Part shown: positions 8,340-17,528 of the stretch, piece by piece
Numbering within the stretch: the first letter of the stretch is position 1
How the letters are laid out: each line of letters begins with the position of its first letter
Assembly (NCBI RefSeq): GCF_017104715.1
Contig: NZ_JAAGPI010000063.1
Coordinates: 1-36,323, forward strand
Direction of reading: 5' to 3'
Length of the DNA: 36,323 bases
Origin: Burkholderia sp. Ac-20365
GTDB lineage: Bacteria > Pseudomonadota > Gammaproteobacteria > Burkholderiales > Burkholderiaceae
Notes under the pieces: generated by a model
The model's input: only the letters and a program-made list of their open reading frames with translations
What the model was told of the DNA's origin: nothing
The model's database searches: none
Made by a program: the position numbers and the translations under genes

Positions 8340-10511
8340 TTACTCTGTGAGGCGCTCTTCGAGCCGCTGGAAGATCCGCTTCGTCTCACCCTTCGCATGC
8401 AACGCGAACAGCAGCAGCGAACGGCCTGTCACCTGATACACATCGCCCGATTCGAAATCGGGCAATTCATCGCGTTCCGGTGCATTCGTGTCGATCATAC
8501 AGCTCCATTGATCGCTGCCGGGAATTTCCGGCAACGTGAAGTCGACGACATCGTGATACGCATTGATGACCAGCAGCAACGTCGCATCGGACGCCGGACG
8601 ACGGATGCCGCTCGCCTGCGCACGTCCGTCGATCACGAGGCCAAAGCAGCGCATCGCCGGATCGGCCCATTGCTCGTCTGTCAATTCGACGCCGGCCGGG
8701 CTTAGCCACTTCACGTCCTTCACGCCGATGTCCTCGCGCATCTCGCCCGTCAGGAAGCGATTGCGCCGCAGCACAGGCAGCGTGTGACGCAGCGTCGTCA
8801 GCTTGCGCACGAAACCGGCAAGCGCATGACCGCGCTCGTCGATACCCTTCCAGTCGACCCAGCTAATCTCGTTGTCCTGGCAATACGCATTGTTATTGCC
8901 CTTCTGCGTGCGCCCGAACTCGTCGCCCGCGAGCACCATCGGCGTGCCTTGCGAGAACAGCAGCGTCGCGAGCAGATTGCGCTTCTGGCGCTCGCGCAAT
9001 TCGATCACTTCGGCGTCGTCAGTCGGGCCTTCCGCGCCGCAATTCCACGAGCGGTTGTCGCTGTGTCCGTCGTTGTTGTCCTCGCCATTCGCTTCGTTGT
9101 GGCGCTCGTTGTACGAGACGAGATCGTTCAGCGTGAAGCCGTCGTGCGCGGTGATGAAGTTCACGCTCGCCCACGGCCTGCGCCCGCGCCGGTTGAAGAA
9201 GTCGCCCGATGCCGTGAGGCGCGTCGCAAGTTCCGCCGAAGTCGCTTCGTCGCCCTTCCAGAACGAGCGCACGGTGTCGCGAAAGCGGTCGTTCCATTCA
9301 GCCCAGCCCGGCGGGAAACCGCCCACCTGATAGCCGCCCGGCCCGCAATCCCACGGCTCCGCGATCAGCTTCACGCTGGAGATGATCGGGTCCTGCCGGC
9401 AACTGTCGAGAAAGCCGCCGCCTTCGTCGAAGCCATACGGCTCGCGCCCGAGAATGGTCGCGAGATCGAAGCGGAAGCCGTCGACGTTCATCTCCGTCAC
9501 CCAGTAGCGCAGGCTGTCCGTGACCATCTGCAGCACGCGCGGATGCGAGAGATTCAGTGTGTTGCCCGTGCCCGTGTCGTTGATGTAGTAGCGTGACTCG
9601 TCGGGCATCAGCCGGTAGTACGACGCGTTGTCGATGCCGCGAAACGACAGCGTCGGCCCGCGCTCGTTGCCTTCCGCCGTGTGGTTGTAGACGACGTCGA
9701 GAATCACTTCGAGACCGGCGTCGTGCAGGCGGTCGATCATCTCCTTGAACTCGTCGATCACACCCGGGCCGCGCGCAAAATAACGCGGATCGGCCGAGAA
9801 AAAACCGATCGTGTTGTAGCCCCAGTAGTTGGTCAGCCCCTTGTCGAGCAGGGTTTGATCGTTGACGAACGAGTGGATCGGCAGCAGCTCGATGGTCGTC
9901 GCGCCGATGCGTTTGATATGGTCGATCACCGCCCTTTGCGCGAGTCCGTCGAAGGTCCCGCGCATCTTCTCCGGCACATCGGGATGCAGCTTCGTATAGC
10001 CGCGCACATGCGTCTCATAGACGATGGTGCGGTCCCACGGCACGCGAATACGCGTCGGGTGTGTCCAGTTGAAGGTCTGATCGACCACCTGGCTCTTCGG
10101 CATGAATGGCGCGCTGTCGCGTTCGTCGAACGAGAGGTCGTCTTCCGTTTCGAGCGTATAGCCGAACAGCGACGGGTCCCAGCGCAACGCACCGACCTGC
10201 GCCTTCGCATACGGATCGAGCAGCAGCTTGTTCGGATTGAAACGATGTCCGGCTTCGGGCTCATACGGCCCATGCACGCGATAGCCGTAGACGGTGGCCG
10301 GCTTCAGGCCCGCCACATGCACATGCCACACTTCATCGGTGTATTCGGGCAACTCGATGCGTTCGAGTTCGTTCTTGCCTTCGTCGTCGAACAGGCACAA
10401 CTCGACCTTTGTCGCATGCGCGGAAAAGAGCGCGAAGTTGACGCCTTTGCCATCCCAGGTCGCGCCGAGCGGAAACGGCAAGCCCTCGGAGATGCGGGAA
10501 TCGGTCGGCAT
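8340..10511 (-). CDS. glgX: Glycogen debranching enzyme GlgX (isoamylase type)
   Basis: Hydrolyses alpha-1,6 branches of limit dextrins during glycogen breakdown. The 723-residue chain has an N-terminal CBM48-like domain (LGATWDGKGVNFALFSAHA, about residues 15-110). A GH13 barrel follows, with region I DVVYNHTAEG, region II GFRFDLA (nucleophile Asp349), region III AEPWD (acid/base Glu385) and region IV FITAHDGFTLND. I place the start at 10511 because GAGGA lies just upstream and the protein then begins MPTDSRISEGLPFPLG, as in relatives; the upstream in-frame start at 10646 adds 45 residues without similarity. It is divergent from bphP across about 200 bp and convergent with glgA. Confidence 0.95.
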   Translation of the reverse strand: MPTDSRISEGLPFPLGATWDGKGVNFALFSAHATKVELCLFDDEGKNELERIELPEYTDEVWHVHVAGLKPATVYGYRVHGPYEPEAGHRFNPNKLLLDPYAKAQVGALRWDPSLFGYTLETEDDLSFDERDSAPFMPKSQVVDQTFNWTHPTRIRVPWDRTIVYETHVRGYTKLHPDVPEKMRGTFDGLAQRAVIDHIKRIGATTIELLPIHSFVNDQTLLDKGLTNYWGYNTIGFFSADPRYFARGPGVIDEFKEMIDRLHDAGLEVILDVVYNHTAEGNERGPTLSFRGIDNASYYRLMPDESRYYINDTGTGNTLNLSHPRVLQMVTDSLRYWVTEMNVDGFRFDLATILGREPYGFDEGGGFLDSCRQDPIISSVKLIAEPWDCGPGGYQVGGFPPGWAEWNDRFRDTVRSFWKGDEATSAELATRLTASGDFFNRRGRRPWASVNFITAHDGFTLNDLVSYNERHNEANGEDNNDGHSDNRSWNCGAEGPTDDAEVIELRERQKRNLLATLLFSQGTPMVLAGDEFGRTQKGNNNAYCQDNEISWVDWKGIDERGHALAGFVRKLTTLRHTLPVLRRNRFLTGEMREDIGVKDVKWLSPAGVELTDEQWADPAMRCFGLVIDGRAQASGIRRPASDATLLLVINAYHDVVDFTLPEIPGSDQWSCMIDTNAPERDELPDFESGDVYQVTGRSLLLFALHAKGETKRIFQRLEERLTE

Positions 10512-10709
10512 GGTTGTGATCCTCAGGCGAATGATGTGGGCGCGGCACAGCCTGGCTGCACGAACGCGGGAAACGCATAGCCGTAGCAATCGGTGTACCT
10601 GACAGGCAATGGCGATCGGCTTCGGATGCACGCACGGCACGGCCATGCCTCGCTGAGCAGAACCCGCAACGCGTATGCGAGAATGGCGCGACCGTCACAT
10701 GGAGAAAGC

Positions 10710-13178
10710 ATGTCGAACGCACCGGGCGTCAACGAGCAGCATAACGAAGACATGGCGAGCGCGATGGTCGATTGCGCGCGCGAACCCATCCATATCCCGG
10801 GAGGCATCCAGCCGCATGGCTTTCTCTTTAGCGTAACGGACGACGGCACCGTCATACAGGCGAGCGCGAACGTTGCGTCGCTCGCTCAAACCCCGCTTGA
10901 AAATGTGCTGGGCAAACCGCTGTCCAATGTGCTCGGCGAAGCGGCAACGCTGGCCATCCAGGCGCTCGCGTCACTCGAAGCAGAAAGCTCGGAAGGCGTG
11001 CCGCTCTACGTCGGTTCCATCGACGATCCACGCGGCGCAACGCAGCGCGGTACACGCCCGTCGCCGTTGGCCATCGTCGTGCACCGCTACCAGGGCGTGG
11101 CCTTCGTCGAACTCGAACCTGCGCGCGGCACGGCCGATGTGTTCTCGTCGATGTATCCGCTCGTGCGCACCTTCATCAACCGCCTGCAGGAAGTGCAGAG
11201 CGTCGAGGATCTGGCCGCGCTCGCCGCGCAGGAAGTGCATCGCATCACGGGCTATGGGCGCACGCTCGTGTATGACTTCGACGACGAAGGCAACGGCCAC
11301 GTGATCGCCGAAGCGCTCGATGCCGGCTATCCGTCGTACATGGACCAGCGCTTTCCCGCCTCCGATATTCCGCCGCAAGCGCGCGCGCTCTACGTGCGCA
11401 ACCGCATCCGCCTGATCGCCGACGCCGACTACGTGCCCGCACCGCTCGTGCCCGCGCTGAGTCCCGTCACACATGCGCCGACCGATCTGACCTACGCGTC
11501 GTCGCGCAGCGTGTCGCCCGTGCATGTGCAGTACATGAAGAACATGGGCACATGGTCGTCCATGTCGATGTCGATCGTCGTGCGCGGCAAGCTGTGGGGT
11601 TTGATCTCGTGCCATCACGCGAGCGCGCGCGTGCCGCCGTTCGAAGTGCGCACCGCGTGCGAGCACATTGCGCAGGTGCTGTCGCTGCAGGTCGAAGCGA
11701 AGGAAGATCACGCCGAAGCCGAACACCGGCTCGAACTGCGCCGCCGCCAGTCGCGCCTGCTCGCGGCAATGGCGAATACCGATCACTTCATCGACGCGCT
11801 CGCCAACGACCCGCGCGAACTGCTCGCGCTGACCAATTCGACGGGTGCCGCGATCGTGTTCGACGGGCGCATCGTGCCCGTGGGAAACGCGCCCGACGAA
11901 GCGACCATCGAGCAGCTGGTCGCGTGGCTCGACACACAAAGCGACGACATCTGGTCGACCGACGATCTCGCGCAGGCATGGGGACGCACTGCGCATCCCG
12001 AGTACGCGGGCATGCTGGCGTTGTCGATCTCCAGGCTGTTTCGCAACTACGTGATCTGGTTTCGGGCGGAAGTCGTGCGCACGCTCAAATGGGCGGGCGA
12101 TCCGCGCGTGAAGCTGTCGTCGCTGTCGGCCTCGCTGTCGCCGCGCGAAAGCTTCGACACATGGACGGAAACCGTGCGCGGCCGCTCGTCGCCGTGGCGC
12201 CAGGCGGAGCTTGAAATCGCTGTCGAGTTTCGCACCGCGTTGCTCGGCATCGTGCTGCGGCGCGCCGAAGAACTCGCGCAACTGGCGATGGAACTGGGCC
12301 GCGCGAACGAAGAACTGGAAGGCTTTTCGTACACGGTGTCGCACGATTTACGCGCGCCGCTGCGGCATATCGTCGGTTTTGCCGATCTGCTGCGTGACAT
12401 GGACAGCGCAAAGCTCTCGGAGCGTGGACGGCATTTCGTCGAGCGGATCATCGGCGCCGCGCGCTTCGGCGGCAAGCTGGTCGACGACCTGCTCGCGTTC
12501 TCGCAGATGGGCCGCGCCGCGCTGCGCCCGCAAAGCGTCGACCTGCGCACGCTCGCGCAAACGCTGGTCGCCGACGAACAGCGCAACACGGGCGAACGGC
12601 CTATCGACTGGCGCATCGGCGATCTGCCGCAGGTCACGGCGGACCCCGTGCTGCTGCATGTGGTGCTACGGAACCTGATTGAGAATGCAGTAAAATTCAG
12701 CCGCCTTCATGACGATCCGACCGCGCCTGCCGTCATCGAGATTTCGAGCAGGGCGGGCGAAGGCGACCTGGCGGGACAGCGCGTCGTGTTCGTGCGCGAC
12801 AACGGCGTCGGCTTCGACATGCGCTATGTGGACAAGCTGTTCGGCGTGTTCCAGCGGCTGCATCGCGCGGAAGAATTTGAAGGAACAGGCATCGGGCTTG
12901 CGAGTGTGCGACGTATCGTCGAACGCCATGGCGGTACGACATGGGCCGAGGGAGAATTGAACAAGGGCGCAACCGTCTATTTCTCGTTGCCGCTCTCGTT
13001 CACACCTGATGCGGGTGCGCGTGAAGAAAGTGCGACGGCTGCCGTGGCAAGGCTCGCGGCACTGTCGCCAGGCCAGCCCTTCAGGCCCGTGCCGAAAGAG
13101 ATCAACACGGAAGTCAACGCGGAAACGGGCGCGGACGCCCGCACCGCAGATGGCGCGAACGACGCCAGGCGCGCATGA
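10710..13178 (+). CDS. bphP: Bacteriophytochrome histidine kinase
   Basis: A red/far-red photoreceptor kinase of 822 residues. The biliverdin-attaching cysteine is Cys22, directly before AREPIHIPGGIQPHG at the head of the PAS domain. The GAF domain carries the PASDIP motif (Asp219). The PHY domain has the tongue signature SPRESFDTWTETVRGRSSPW. A histidine kinase core follows: H-box SYTVSHDLRAPLRH with His545, N-box RNLIENAVKFS, G-boxes DNGVGFD and GTGIGLA. All landmarks needed for biliverdin binding, photoconversion and autophosphorylation are present. The C-terminal 70 residues are low-complexity. The start is supported by GGAG nine bases upstream; an in-frame start at 10593 is unsupported. 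The next gene, 27 bp downstream, encodes a single receiver domain, its probable phosphoacceptor. Confidence 0.96.
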   Translation: MSNAPGVNEQHNEDMASAMVDCAREPIHIPGGIQPHGFLFSVTDDGTVIQASANVASLAQTPLENVLGKPLSNVLGEAATLAIQALASLEAESSEGVPLYVGSIDDPRGATQRGTRPSPLAIVVHRYQGVAFVELEPARGTADVFSSMYPLVRTFINRLQEVQSVEDLAALAAQEVHRITGYGRTLVYDFDDEGNGHVIAEALDAGYPSYMDQRFPASDIPPQARALYVRNRIRLIADADYVPAPLVPALSPVTHAPTDLTYASSRSVSPVHVQYMKNMGTWSSMSMSIVVRGKLWGLISCHHASARVPPFEVRTACEHIAQVLSLQVEAKEDHAEAEHRLELRRRQSRLLAAMANTDHFIDALANDPRELLALTNSTGAAIVFDGRIVPVGNAPDEATIEQLVAWLDTQSDDIWSTDDLAQAWGRTAHPEYAGMLALSISRLFRNYVIWFRAEVVRTLKWAGDPRVKLSSLSASLSPRESFDTWTETVRGRSSPWRQAELEIAVEFRTALLGIVLRRAEELAQLAMELGRANEELEGFSYTVSHDLRAPLRHIVGFADLLRDMDSAKLSERGRHFVERIIGAARFGGKLVDDLLAFSQMGRAALRPQSVDLRTLAQTLVADEQRNTGERPIDWRIGDLPQVTADPVLLHVVLRNLIENAVKFSRLHDDPTAPAVIEISSRAGEGDLAGQRVVFVRDNGVGFDMRYVDKLFGVFQRLHRAEEFEGTGIGLASVRRIVERHGGTTWAEGELNKGATVYFSLPLSFTPDAGAREESATAAVARLAALSPGQPFRPVPKEINTEVNAETGADARTADGANDARRA

Positions 13179-13205
13179 CGCGCTCATCACAACGAGGAAC
13201 TACGC

Positions 13206-13640
13206 GTGCTTAGACCGATCTTGCTGGTGGAAGACAATGTCAACGACATCGAGTTGACGCTTATCGCGCTGGAAAAAACGCGGCTGGCGAACCCGGTCGT
13301 GTCGATTCGCGACGGCGCGGAAGCGCTCGACTATCTGCGCCGCGAAGGTCAGTACGCGGACCGCAAGGACGAAAATCCCGCTGTCATTCTGCTCGACAAG
13401 AAGCTGCCGAAGATCGACGGACACGAAGTACTGAAACACGTGCGCGGCGACGACAAGCTCAAGCGCATTCCCGTGGTGATGCTCACGTCGTCGCGGGAAG
13501 AAAAAGACCTGCTGCGCAGCTACGATCTCGGCGTGAACGCGTATGTGGTGAAACCCGTCGAGTTCGATGATTTCATGGCCGCAATCAACGATCTCGGCAT
13601 GTTCTGGGCGGTGCTGAACGAACCGCCGCCTTATCGTTAA
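13206..13640 (+). CDS. CheY-like response regulator paired with bacteriophytochrome
   Basis: A 144-residue single receiver domain of the type found beside phytochromes (Rcp1-like), with the long loop DYLRREGQYADRKDENP before strand 3. Acidic residues are in LLVEDNVND, the phosphoacceptor is Asp64 in ILLDKKLPKIDG, followed by VMLTSSREE and the lysine in YVVKPVEF. Translation most likely starts at the GTG at 13206, with GAGGA upstream. It follows bphP by 27 bp, so one operon is expected. There is no DNA-binding domain, so the output is through another protein. Short direct repeats of ACTCGCGTTAA and a 6-bp hairpin at 13645-13659 follow the gene, before the convergent kinase gene. Confidence 0.92.
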   Translation: MLRPILLVEDNVNDIELTLIALEKTRLANPVVSIRDGAEALDYLRREGQYADRKDENPAVILLDKKLPKIDGHEVLKHVRGDDKLKRIPVVMLTSSREEKDLLRSYDLGVNAYVVKPVEFDDFMAAINDLGMFWAVLNEPPPYR

Positions 13641-13684
13641 GACTCGCGTTAACAACGCGCGTAAAAACTCGCGTTAATCAGCTT

Positions 13685-15325
13685 TCATCGATACAGCGGC
13701 AAGATCACGCGAAACGTCGCGCCCTGCCCGCGCCCGGCGCTTTCTGCCGTCACGCTGCCGTGATGCAGATCGACGAGGTGCTTGACGAGCCACAGCCCGA
13801 GCCCGAGGCCCGCCACGCGTCCGCCGCTTTCGGGATTGATCTGCTGGAAGCGCTCGAAAATCCGTGCGAGCGCATCGGGCTCGATACCGCAGCCCGTATC
13901 GCGCACACTCAGTTCCGCCTGGTGGCCGTTCACCGTCACGCCAAGCTCGACTTCGCCCTGCGCGCAGAACTTCACCGCATTCGACAGCAGATTCCACGCG
14001 ATCTGCTTCATCCGGCTTTCGTCGGCCATCACCACGCAGGGCGCAAGCTCGCCGACCACGAGCCGCAGCCCTTTCGTCTCCGCCGTCATGCGGATATCTT
14101 CGGCGACGTTGCCCGCCAGCGCGCCGAGATCGACGGGCCGCAGGCTCACCGACAGTTTGCCCGTCGCGATCGCGCCGCTGTCCAGCAGGTCGTCGACCAT
14201 GTGCGACAACTGATGCGCATTGCGTTCGATCACGCCCGCCGCGCGCGTCACGTGTGAGGGATCGGCGGCACGCTGCAGCAACGTGGTCCACGAGAGTATC
14301 GCGCCGAGCGGCGAGCGCAGTTCGTGACTCACGGCGGTGACGAAATGGTCCATCGCGCGCGCCACTTCGTCGCTGTGCTCTCTGGCGCGCTTTTCGGATT
14401 CGGCGATCGCACGCTGCTCGAGTTCGGCTTCCTTGCGCGACGTGATGTCGAGCGTAAAGCCGACGATCGCCTTCAGCGTGTCATCCGACTGATAACGGCC
14501 GAGGCCGCGCAGCAGAATCCAGTGCACCGAGCGATCGGGCCACGTGACACGAAACTCCACCTCGAAGTGCTCGCGCTGCGCGAGCGCGTGCGACATCGCT
14601 TCGTTCACGCGCACGCGGTCGGCTTCGTCGACGAGTTCGTCGAACAAAAGCGACTGCGTCAGGGTATCGGAGGGCGTGAGGCCGAGATTGACCTTGCATT
14701 GATCGGTGCCTTCCACGGCGCCCGTCGCCGGGTCCAGTTCCCATGCACCGACATGCGCGAACGCGAGCGCCTGGCGCAACTGCTCGCGATGCGCGCGCAA
14801 TTCCGCATTCGCCTCGTCGACCAGCACCTGGCGCAGGCGCGCCTGCGAACGCAGCTTCGCGCGTTCGCGCTGATCGCGCTCGCTGGTCGCAATCGAGTCC
14901 GTCACATCCATCACGCACATGCCGATCATCGGCGCGCGCCCGTCGCCCGGATTGATGATCGAGGTGCGCACCTGCCAGTAATGCGGCGTCAGTTCGCCTT
15001 CGCGCTGGTTCGGCGCGGGCATGTCGTAGCGCAACAGCGGCGACAGGCGGGTCTCGCCGGGCGCGAGGCCGGGCAGCATCGAGTCGAGCCAGTTGCGCCG
15101 CAAATCGCGCTGCGATTGCGAGCCGAACTGGTTGATGTCGTAGATGGAAAGCCCGCGAATATCGGCAAGCGCGAGACCCTGCATGTTGCAGTAACGCGCG
15201 TTGGCGAGCAGGACGTGAAAGCGCTCGTCGAGAATCAGCCAGGCGTCGGGCAACAGTTCGAACACCTGCGTGGTGTCGACCGGCATCTCGGTGCACGGTT
15301 GGCTGGTTAGTCGGTCCATAGCCAT
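13685..15325 (-). CDS. Double-PAS sensor histidine kinase, cytoplasmic
   Basis: About 546 residues with two PAS domains (roughly residues 15-130, with FELLPDAWLILDERFHVLLANARYC as its beginning, and 175-300), then a histidine kinase core. The H-box is FVTAVSHELRSPLGA with His334, the N-box NLLSNAVKFC and the G-box GLGLGLWLVK. No membrane segment is seen, so it senses something inside the cell. The start is uncertain: ATG at 15325, 15319 and 15286 are all in frame and none has a strong ribosome site; PAS similarity begins after all three. The gene lies opposed between the two single-receiver genes of the light-sensing cluster and may phosphorylate the one at 15707, with which it shares a divergent promoter region. 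Its signal is unknown. Confidence 0.88.
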   Translation of the reverse strand: MAMDRLTSQPCTEMPVDTTQVFELLPDAWLILDERFHVLLANARYCNMQGLALADIRGLSIYDINQFGSQSQRDLRRNWLDSMLPGLAPGETRLSPLLRYDMPAPNQREGELTPHYWQVRTSIINPGDGRAPMIGMCVMDVTDSIATSERDQRERAKLRSQARLRQVLVDEANAELRAHREQLRQALAFAHVGAWELDPATGAVEGTDQCKVNLGLTPSDTLTQSLLFDELVDEADRVRVNEAMSHALAQREHFEVEFRVTWPDRSVHWILLRGLGRYQSDDTLKAIVGFTLDITSRKEAELEQRAIAESEKRAREHSDEVARAMDHFVTAVSHELRSPLGAILSWTTLLQRAADPSHVTRAAGVIERNAHQLSHMVDDLLDSGAIATGKLSVSLRPVDLGALAGNVAEDIRMTAETKGLRLVVGELAPCVVMADESRMKQIAWNLLSNAVKFCAQGEVELGVTVNGHQAELSVRDTGCGIEPDALARIFERFQQINPESGGRVAGLGLGLWLVKHLVDLHHGSVTAESAGRGQGATFRVILPLYR

Positions 15326-15706
15326 GCAGTCTACCCGAAAGAAAGTGAACGCATGGACCCTTCCGCACACATCAGGCCACCCGCCGCCGTCTTCCCGACC
15401 TGGAATAATCGACATCGCGGCGCATCAGAACTTACAACGACGCTGTTACTTTTTGCGAATCGCCATCACTCGTAAGTCTCCTGCGAACGCGCTTCAATAA
15501 GAACTGCCCGGCGCCTTCGAATTCGCTGCAAGCCCCGCTGCACAAGCCGTGGCGCGATGCGGCTTCACGCCGCAAATCGCCTGCGAAGGCGCATGAACAC
15601 GTCGTTTACTCAATTGGCACGGGTCATGCATGTGCCGAACCAATTAACGACGACCGTTCGCCTGCATCCGATTCCCGGCTGCGCGAGCTGAAGTCTGCCT
15701 GTACAC
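15326..15706. other. Divergent intergenic region in the phytochrome cluster
   Basis: A 381-bp gap between the starts of the double-PAS kinase (minus) and a receiver gene (plus). It holds a possible sigma-54 type promoter at 15615-15630 and a GCGGCTTCACGCCGC-type inverted repeat at about 15560. No small gene is supported. Promoter elements for the kinase could not be assigned. Confidence 0.45.
15615..15630 (+). promoter_or_regulatory. Possible sigma-54 promoter of the second receiver gene
   Basis: TGGCAC-GGGTC-ATGCA has the GG-N10-GC spacing of sigma-54 promoters and one mismatch from TGGCAC-N5-TTGCA. It lies about 77 bp before the start codon at 15707. An inverted repeat GGCAC/GTGCC (15616-15620 with 15632-15636) overlaps it, so it might instead be a repressor or activator site. 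Confidence 0.35.
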
Positions 15707-16147
15707 ATGGATTCGAACGCACTGTCGGACAGCCGTCTTCCCACCATCCTGCTCATCGACGACGAGCCGGATCTGCTGATCGCGTGGGCTCTTCTTCTCG
15801 AACTGGAGGGCTTTCACGTGCTGACTGCCTTCGAGCCGCGCAAGGGCGTGGAGCTCGCGCAACGCGTGCATCCCGCCCTCGTCATCACCGACCTGATGAT
15901 GCCGGGCATGGACGGCGCAGAAGTGTGCCGCACGCTCAAGAGCGATCCCGAACTCGATGGCATGCCGGTGATCCTGTGGAGCGCTTCGCCCGATATTCCG
16001 GTCGACCTCGATTGCGAATGCACGCTGCACAAGCCGGTCGCGCGCGAGACGCTGCTCGGGCATGTCGATCTGCTGCTGCGCCGGCCGCAGCAAAACGGCG
16101 GGCACGGCGGACAAACCCGCGGCGCAGGCGATCAGTCGTTGAACTGA
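15707..16147 (+). CDS. CheY-like response regulator
   Basis: A 146-residue single receiver domain (residues 12-130) with a short Gly/Gln-rich tail. Acidic pair Asp18-Asp19 (ILLIDDEPD), phosphoacceptor Asp62 (VITDLMMPGMDG), switch serine in ILWSASPD and the conserved lysine in LHKPV are all present. The start ATG has only a weak ribosome site. Its end is 8 bp from the end of the convergent heme oxygenase gene, and its start faces the double-PAS kinase, its most likely partner. No output domain is present, so the downstream target is unknown. Confidence 0.88.
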   Translation: MDSNALSDSRLPTILLIDDEPDLLIAWALLLELEGFHVLTAFEPRKGVELAQRVHPALVITDLMMPGMDGAEVCRTLKSDPELDGMPVILWSASPDIPVDLDCECTLHKPVARETLLGHVDLLLRRPQQNGGHGGQTRGAGDQSLN

Positions 16148-16155
16148 GCGCCGTT

Positions 16156-16812
16156 CTAGCGGCCGCTCAGTTCGCTCACTTCGCTCACTTCGCTCAGTGT
16201 GCCGGCTTCCTCGGCACGCGCAGCCGGAAGCAGAGCCAGCAGACGATCGAATGCCGCCTTCGCGCCTTCGCATGCGCGCCCGATATCGTGCGGCGCGACT
16301 ACCTGTGTGCGCAACGAATCGATGAAAATTTTCCAGCGCGGTCCCGGCGGCACGCCATCGCCACTCAGATAACGCAACGGATGCGGCGCGAGCGCGTCGC
16401 GCAAACGCCGGTAAAGCACGGCACCGCCCAGTTGCGATCCCTCGATCACATAGCACACGCCCCAGCGGTAAGCGGCATCGGCGGCATCGGGCGCGGCGGC
16501 CGCATCACAGGTTTGCTCCACACTTGCGCGGGCATCGTCCAGATCCCGCTCGATCAGCGGCATGCGTGCAACGAACGGCAACGCGTGTTGCGGGCCATCG
16601 CTGAACTCCTTGAGCCAACGCTCCAGCGGAGCAAGCCAGGCCGCAACCAGTTGCAGATGCAAGCGATAGTCATCGAGCGTCGGGGCATCGGCGGAAAGCG
16701 GCATGGCCGAATCGATGAGCGCATGACGGCTACCGGTTGCTTCGCGCAACGCAGCGAGGACATCGGGAAAATCGTGGGAATCGTGGGAAAGCGGAGAAAT
16801 CGGGAGACTCAC
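16156..16812 (-). CDS. bphO: Biliverdin-producing heme oxygenase (BphO-like)
   Basis: Opens heme to biliverdin, CO and iron; in phytochrome clusters this enzyme supplies the chromophore. The 218-residue length fits bacterial heme oxygenases. The proximal heme ligand is His30 in LREATGSRHALIDS. The distal-helix glycine motif appears as YVIEGSQLGGAVL, close to the usual YVLEGS-x-LGG. The context supports the call, since bphP lies 3.6 kb away in the same cluster. The last residues (EVSEVSELSGR) come from an in-frame tandem repeat of a 9-bp unit (TTCGCTCAC) at 16171-16197 and are probably not functional. A role in iron acquisition from heme is an alternative, but no heme uptake genes are nearby. 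Confidence 0.9.
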   Translation of the reverse strand: MSLPISPLSHDSHDFPDVLAALREATGSRHALIDSAMPLSADAPTLDDYRLHLQLVAAWLAPLERWLKEFSDGPQHALPFVARMPLIERDLDDARASVEQTCDAAAAPDAADAAYRWGVCYVIEGSQLGGAVLYRRLRDALAPHPLRYLSGDGVPPGPRWKIFIDSLRTQVVAPHDIGRACEGAKAAFDRLLALLPAARAEEAGTLSEVSEVSELSGR

Positions 16813-16882
16813 GCGGGGTTCCAGTAGCAGATGGGTAGACGATCAATGAAGCGCACATTCTAAGGGTGCACGGACTCGCAAT

Positions 16883-16910
16883 AAAAACGGGCCGCGTCGT
16901 AACGCGGCCC
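16883..16910 (-). terminator. Rho-independent terminator after csbD
   Basis: On the minus strand, an 8-bp all-GC stem (16889-16896 with 16903-16910, loop of 6) followed by five T residues. It lies 110 bp beyond the csbD stop codon and upstream of the heme oxygenase gene on the same strand, so it separates the two transcripts. Confidence 0.8.
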
Positions 16911-17019
16911 TGCGGACTTCGCCCGTCTGTTTATGCGCTCCCTATGTATTAACGGCGTTTCAATGCCGCGACGTCGAAACGGGACGGCACGGTACGCGCC
17001 GCCCGCTCCACGTTCGCGA

Positions 17020-17220
17020 TCAGTGATGACGCTTCTGGTCTTCGCGCGCGACGTCCTTGGCGGCTTCCTTCGCATCGCCATACGACTTGCGCATTTCGCC
17101 GGCGCCTTGCTGCAGGTCGCCCTTCAGTTCCTGGCTACGGTTGCCCGTCGCCTTGCCGACTGCTTCATTGATCTTGCCCTTCACCTTTTCGGCCGTGCCC
17201 TTCACCTGGTCCTTGTTCAT
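17020..17220 (-). CDS. CsbD family stress-response protein
   Basis: A 66-residue, highly charged protein with the CsbD signature: MNKDQVKGTAEKVKGKINEA at the start, then GKATGNRSQELKGDLQQGAG. CsbD-like proteins are abundant under general stress in many bacteria, but their molecular role is unknown. The start at 17220 is chosen for its GGAG ribosome site and match to the family N-terminus. A separate terminator follows, so it may be transcribed alone or with the small gene just upstream at 17319-17528. Confidence 0.92.
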   Translation of the reverse strand: MNKDQVKGTAEKVKGKINEAVGKATGNRSQELKGDLQQGAGEMRKSYGDAKEAAKDVAREDQKRHH

Positions 17221-17318
17221 GGCTGACTCCGTCTGGTTACGCCGACGCAACGGTTGCGCCAGTCATCCGAAGTAGAGCATCCGTTGTGCCCGACCCGCGC
17301 ACATGCATGCACATGCAC

Positions 17319-17528
17319 TCAGCCGACTTCCGGTGCGCGCGTTTCGAGTGCCCGCAACAGGTCATCCAGCTTGCGGGCGCGCTTGAGCTGCGACGGCACC
17401 AGACGCGCCGAGAGCACGGCATTGAGCCGGTTGCGCCAGTAGGTCAGCGGAAAACGATGCTCGGCGGCCATGTGGCTGAGCACCCGCTCCAGATGTTGCA
17501 GCTCGCTTTCCAGTTGATAGTTGTCCAT
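17319..17528 (-). CDS. Small helical protein of unknown function
   Basis: A 69-residue product, MDNYQLESELQHLERVLSHM onward, predicted by eye to be helical with heptad-like Leu spacing (LESELQHLERVL) and a basic middle (YWRNRL, SQLKRARKLDDLL). No family recognised. The start ATG at 17528 has GGGGA upstream; a longer in-frame start at 17624 lacks support. It sits between csbD and the 2OG-Fe(II) oxygenase gene on the same strand. Probably real because of the ribosome site and strand consistency. Confidence 0.65.
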   Translation of the reverse strand: MDNYQLESELQHLERVLSHMAAEHRFPLTYWRNRLNAVLSARLVPSQLKRARKLDDLLRALETRAPEVG

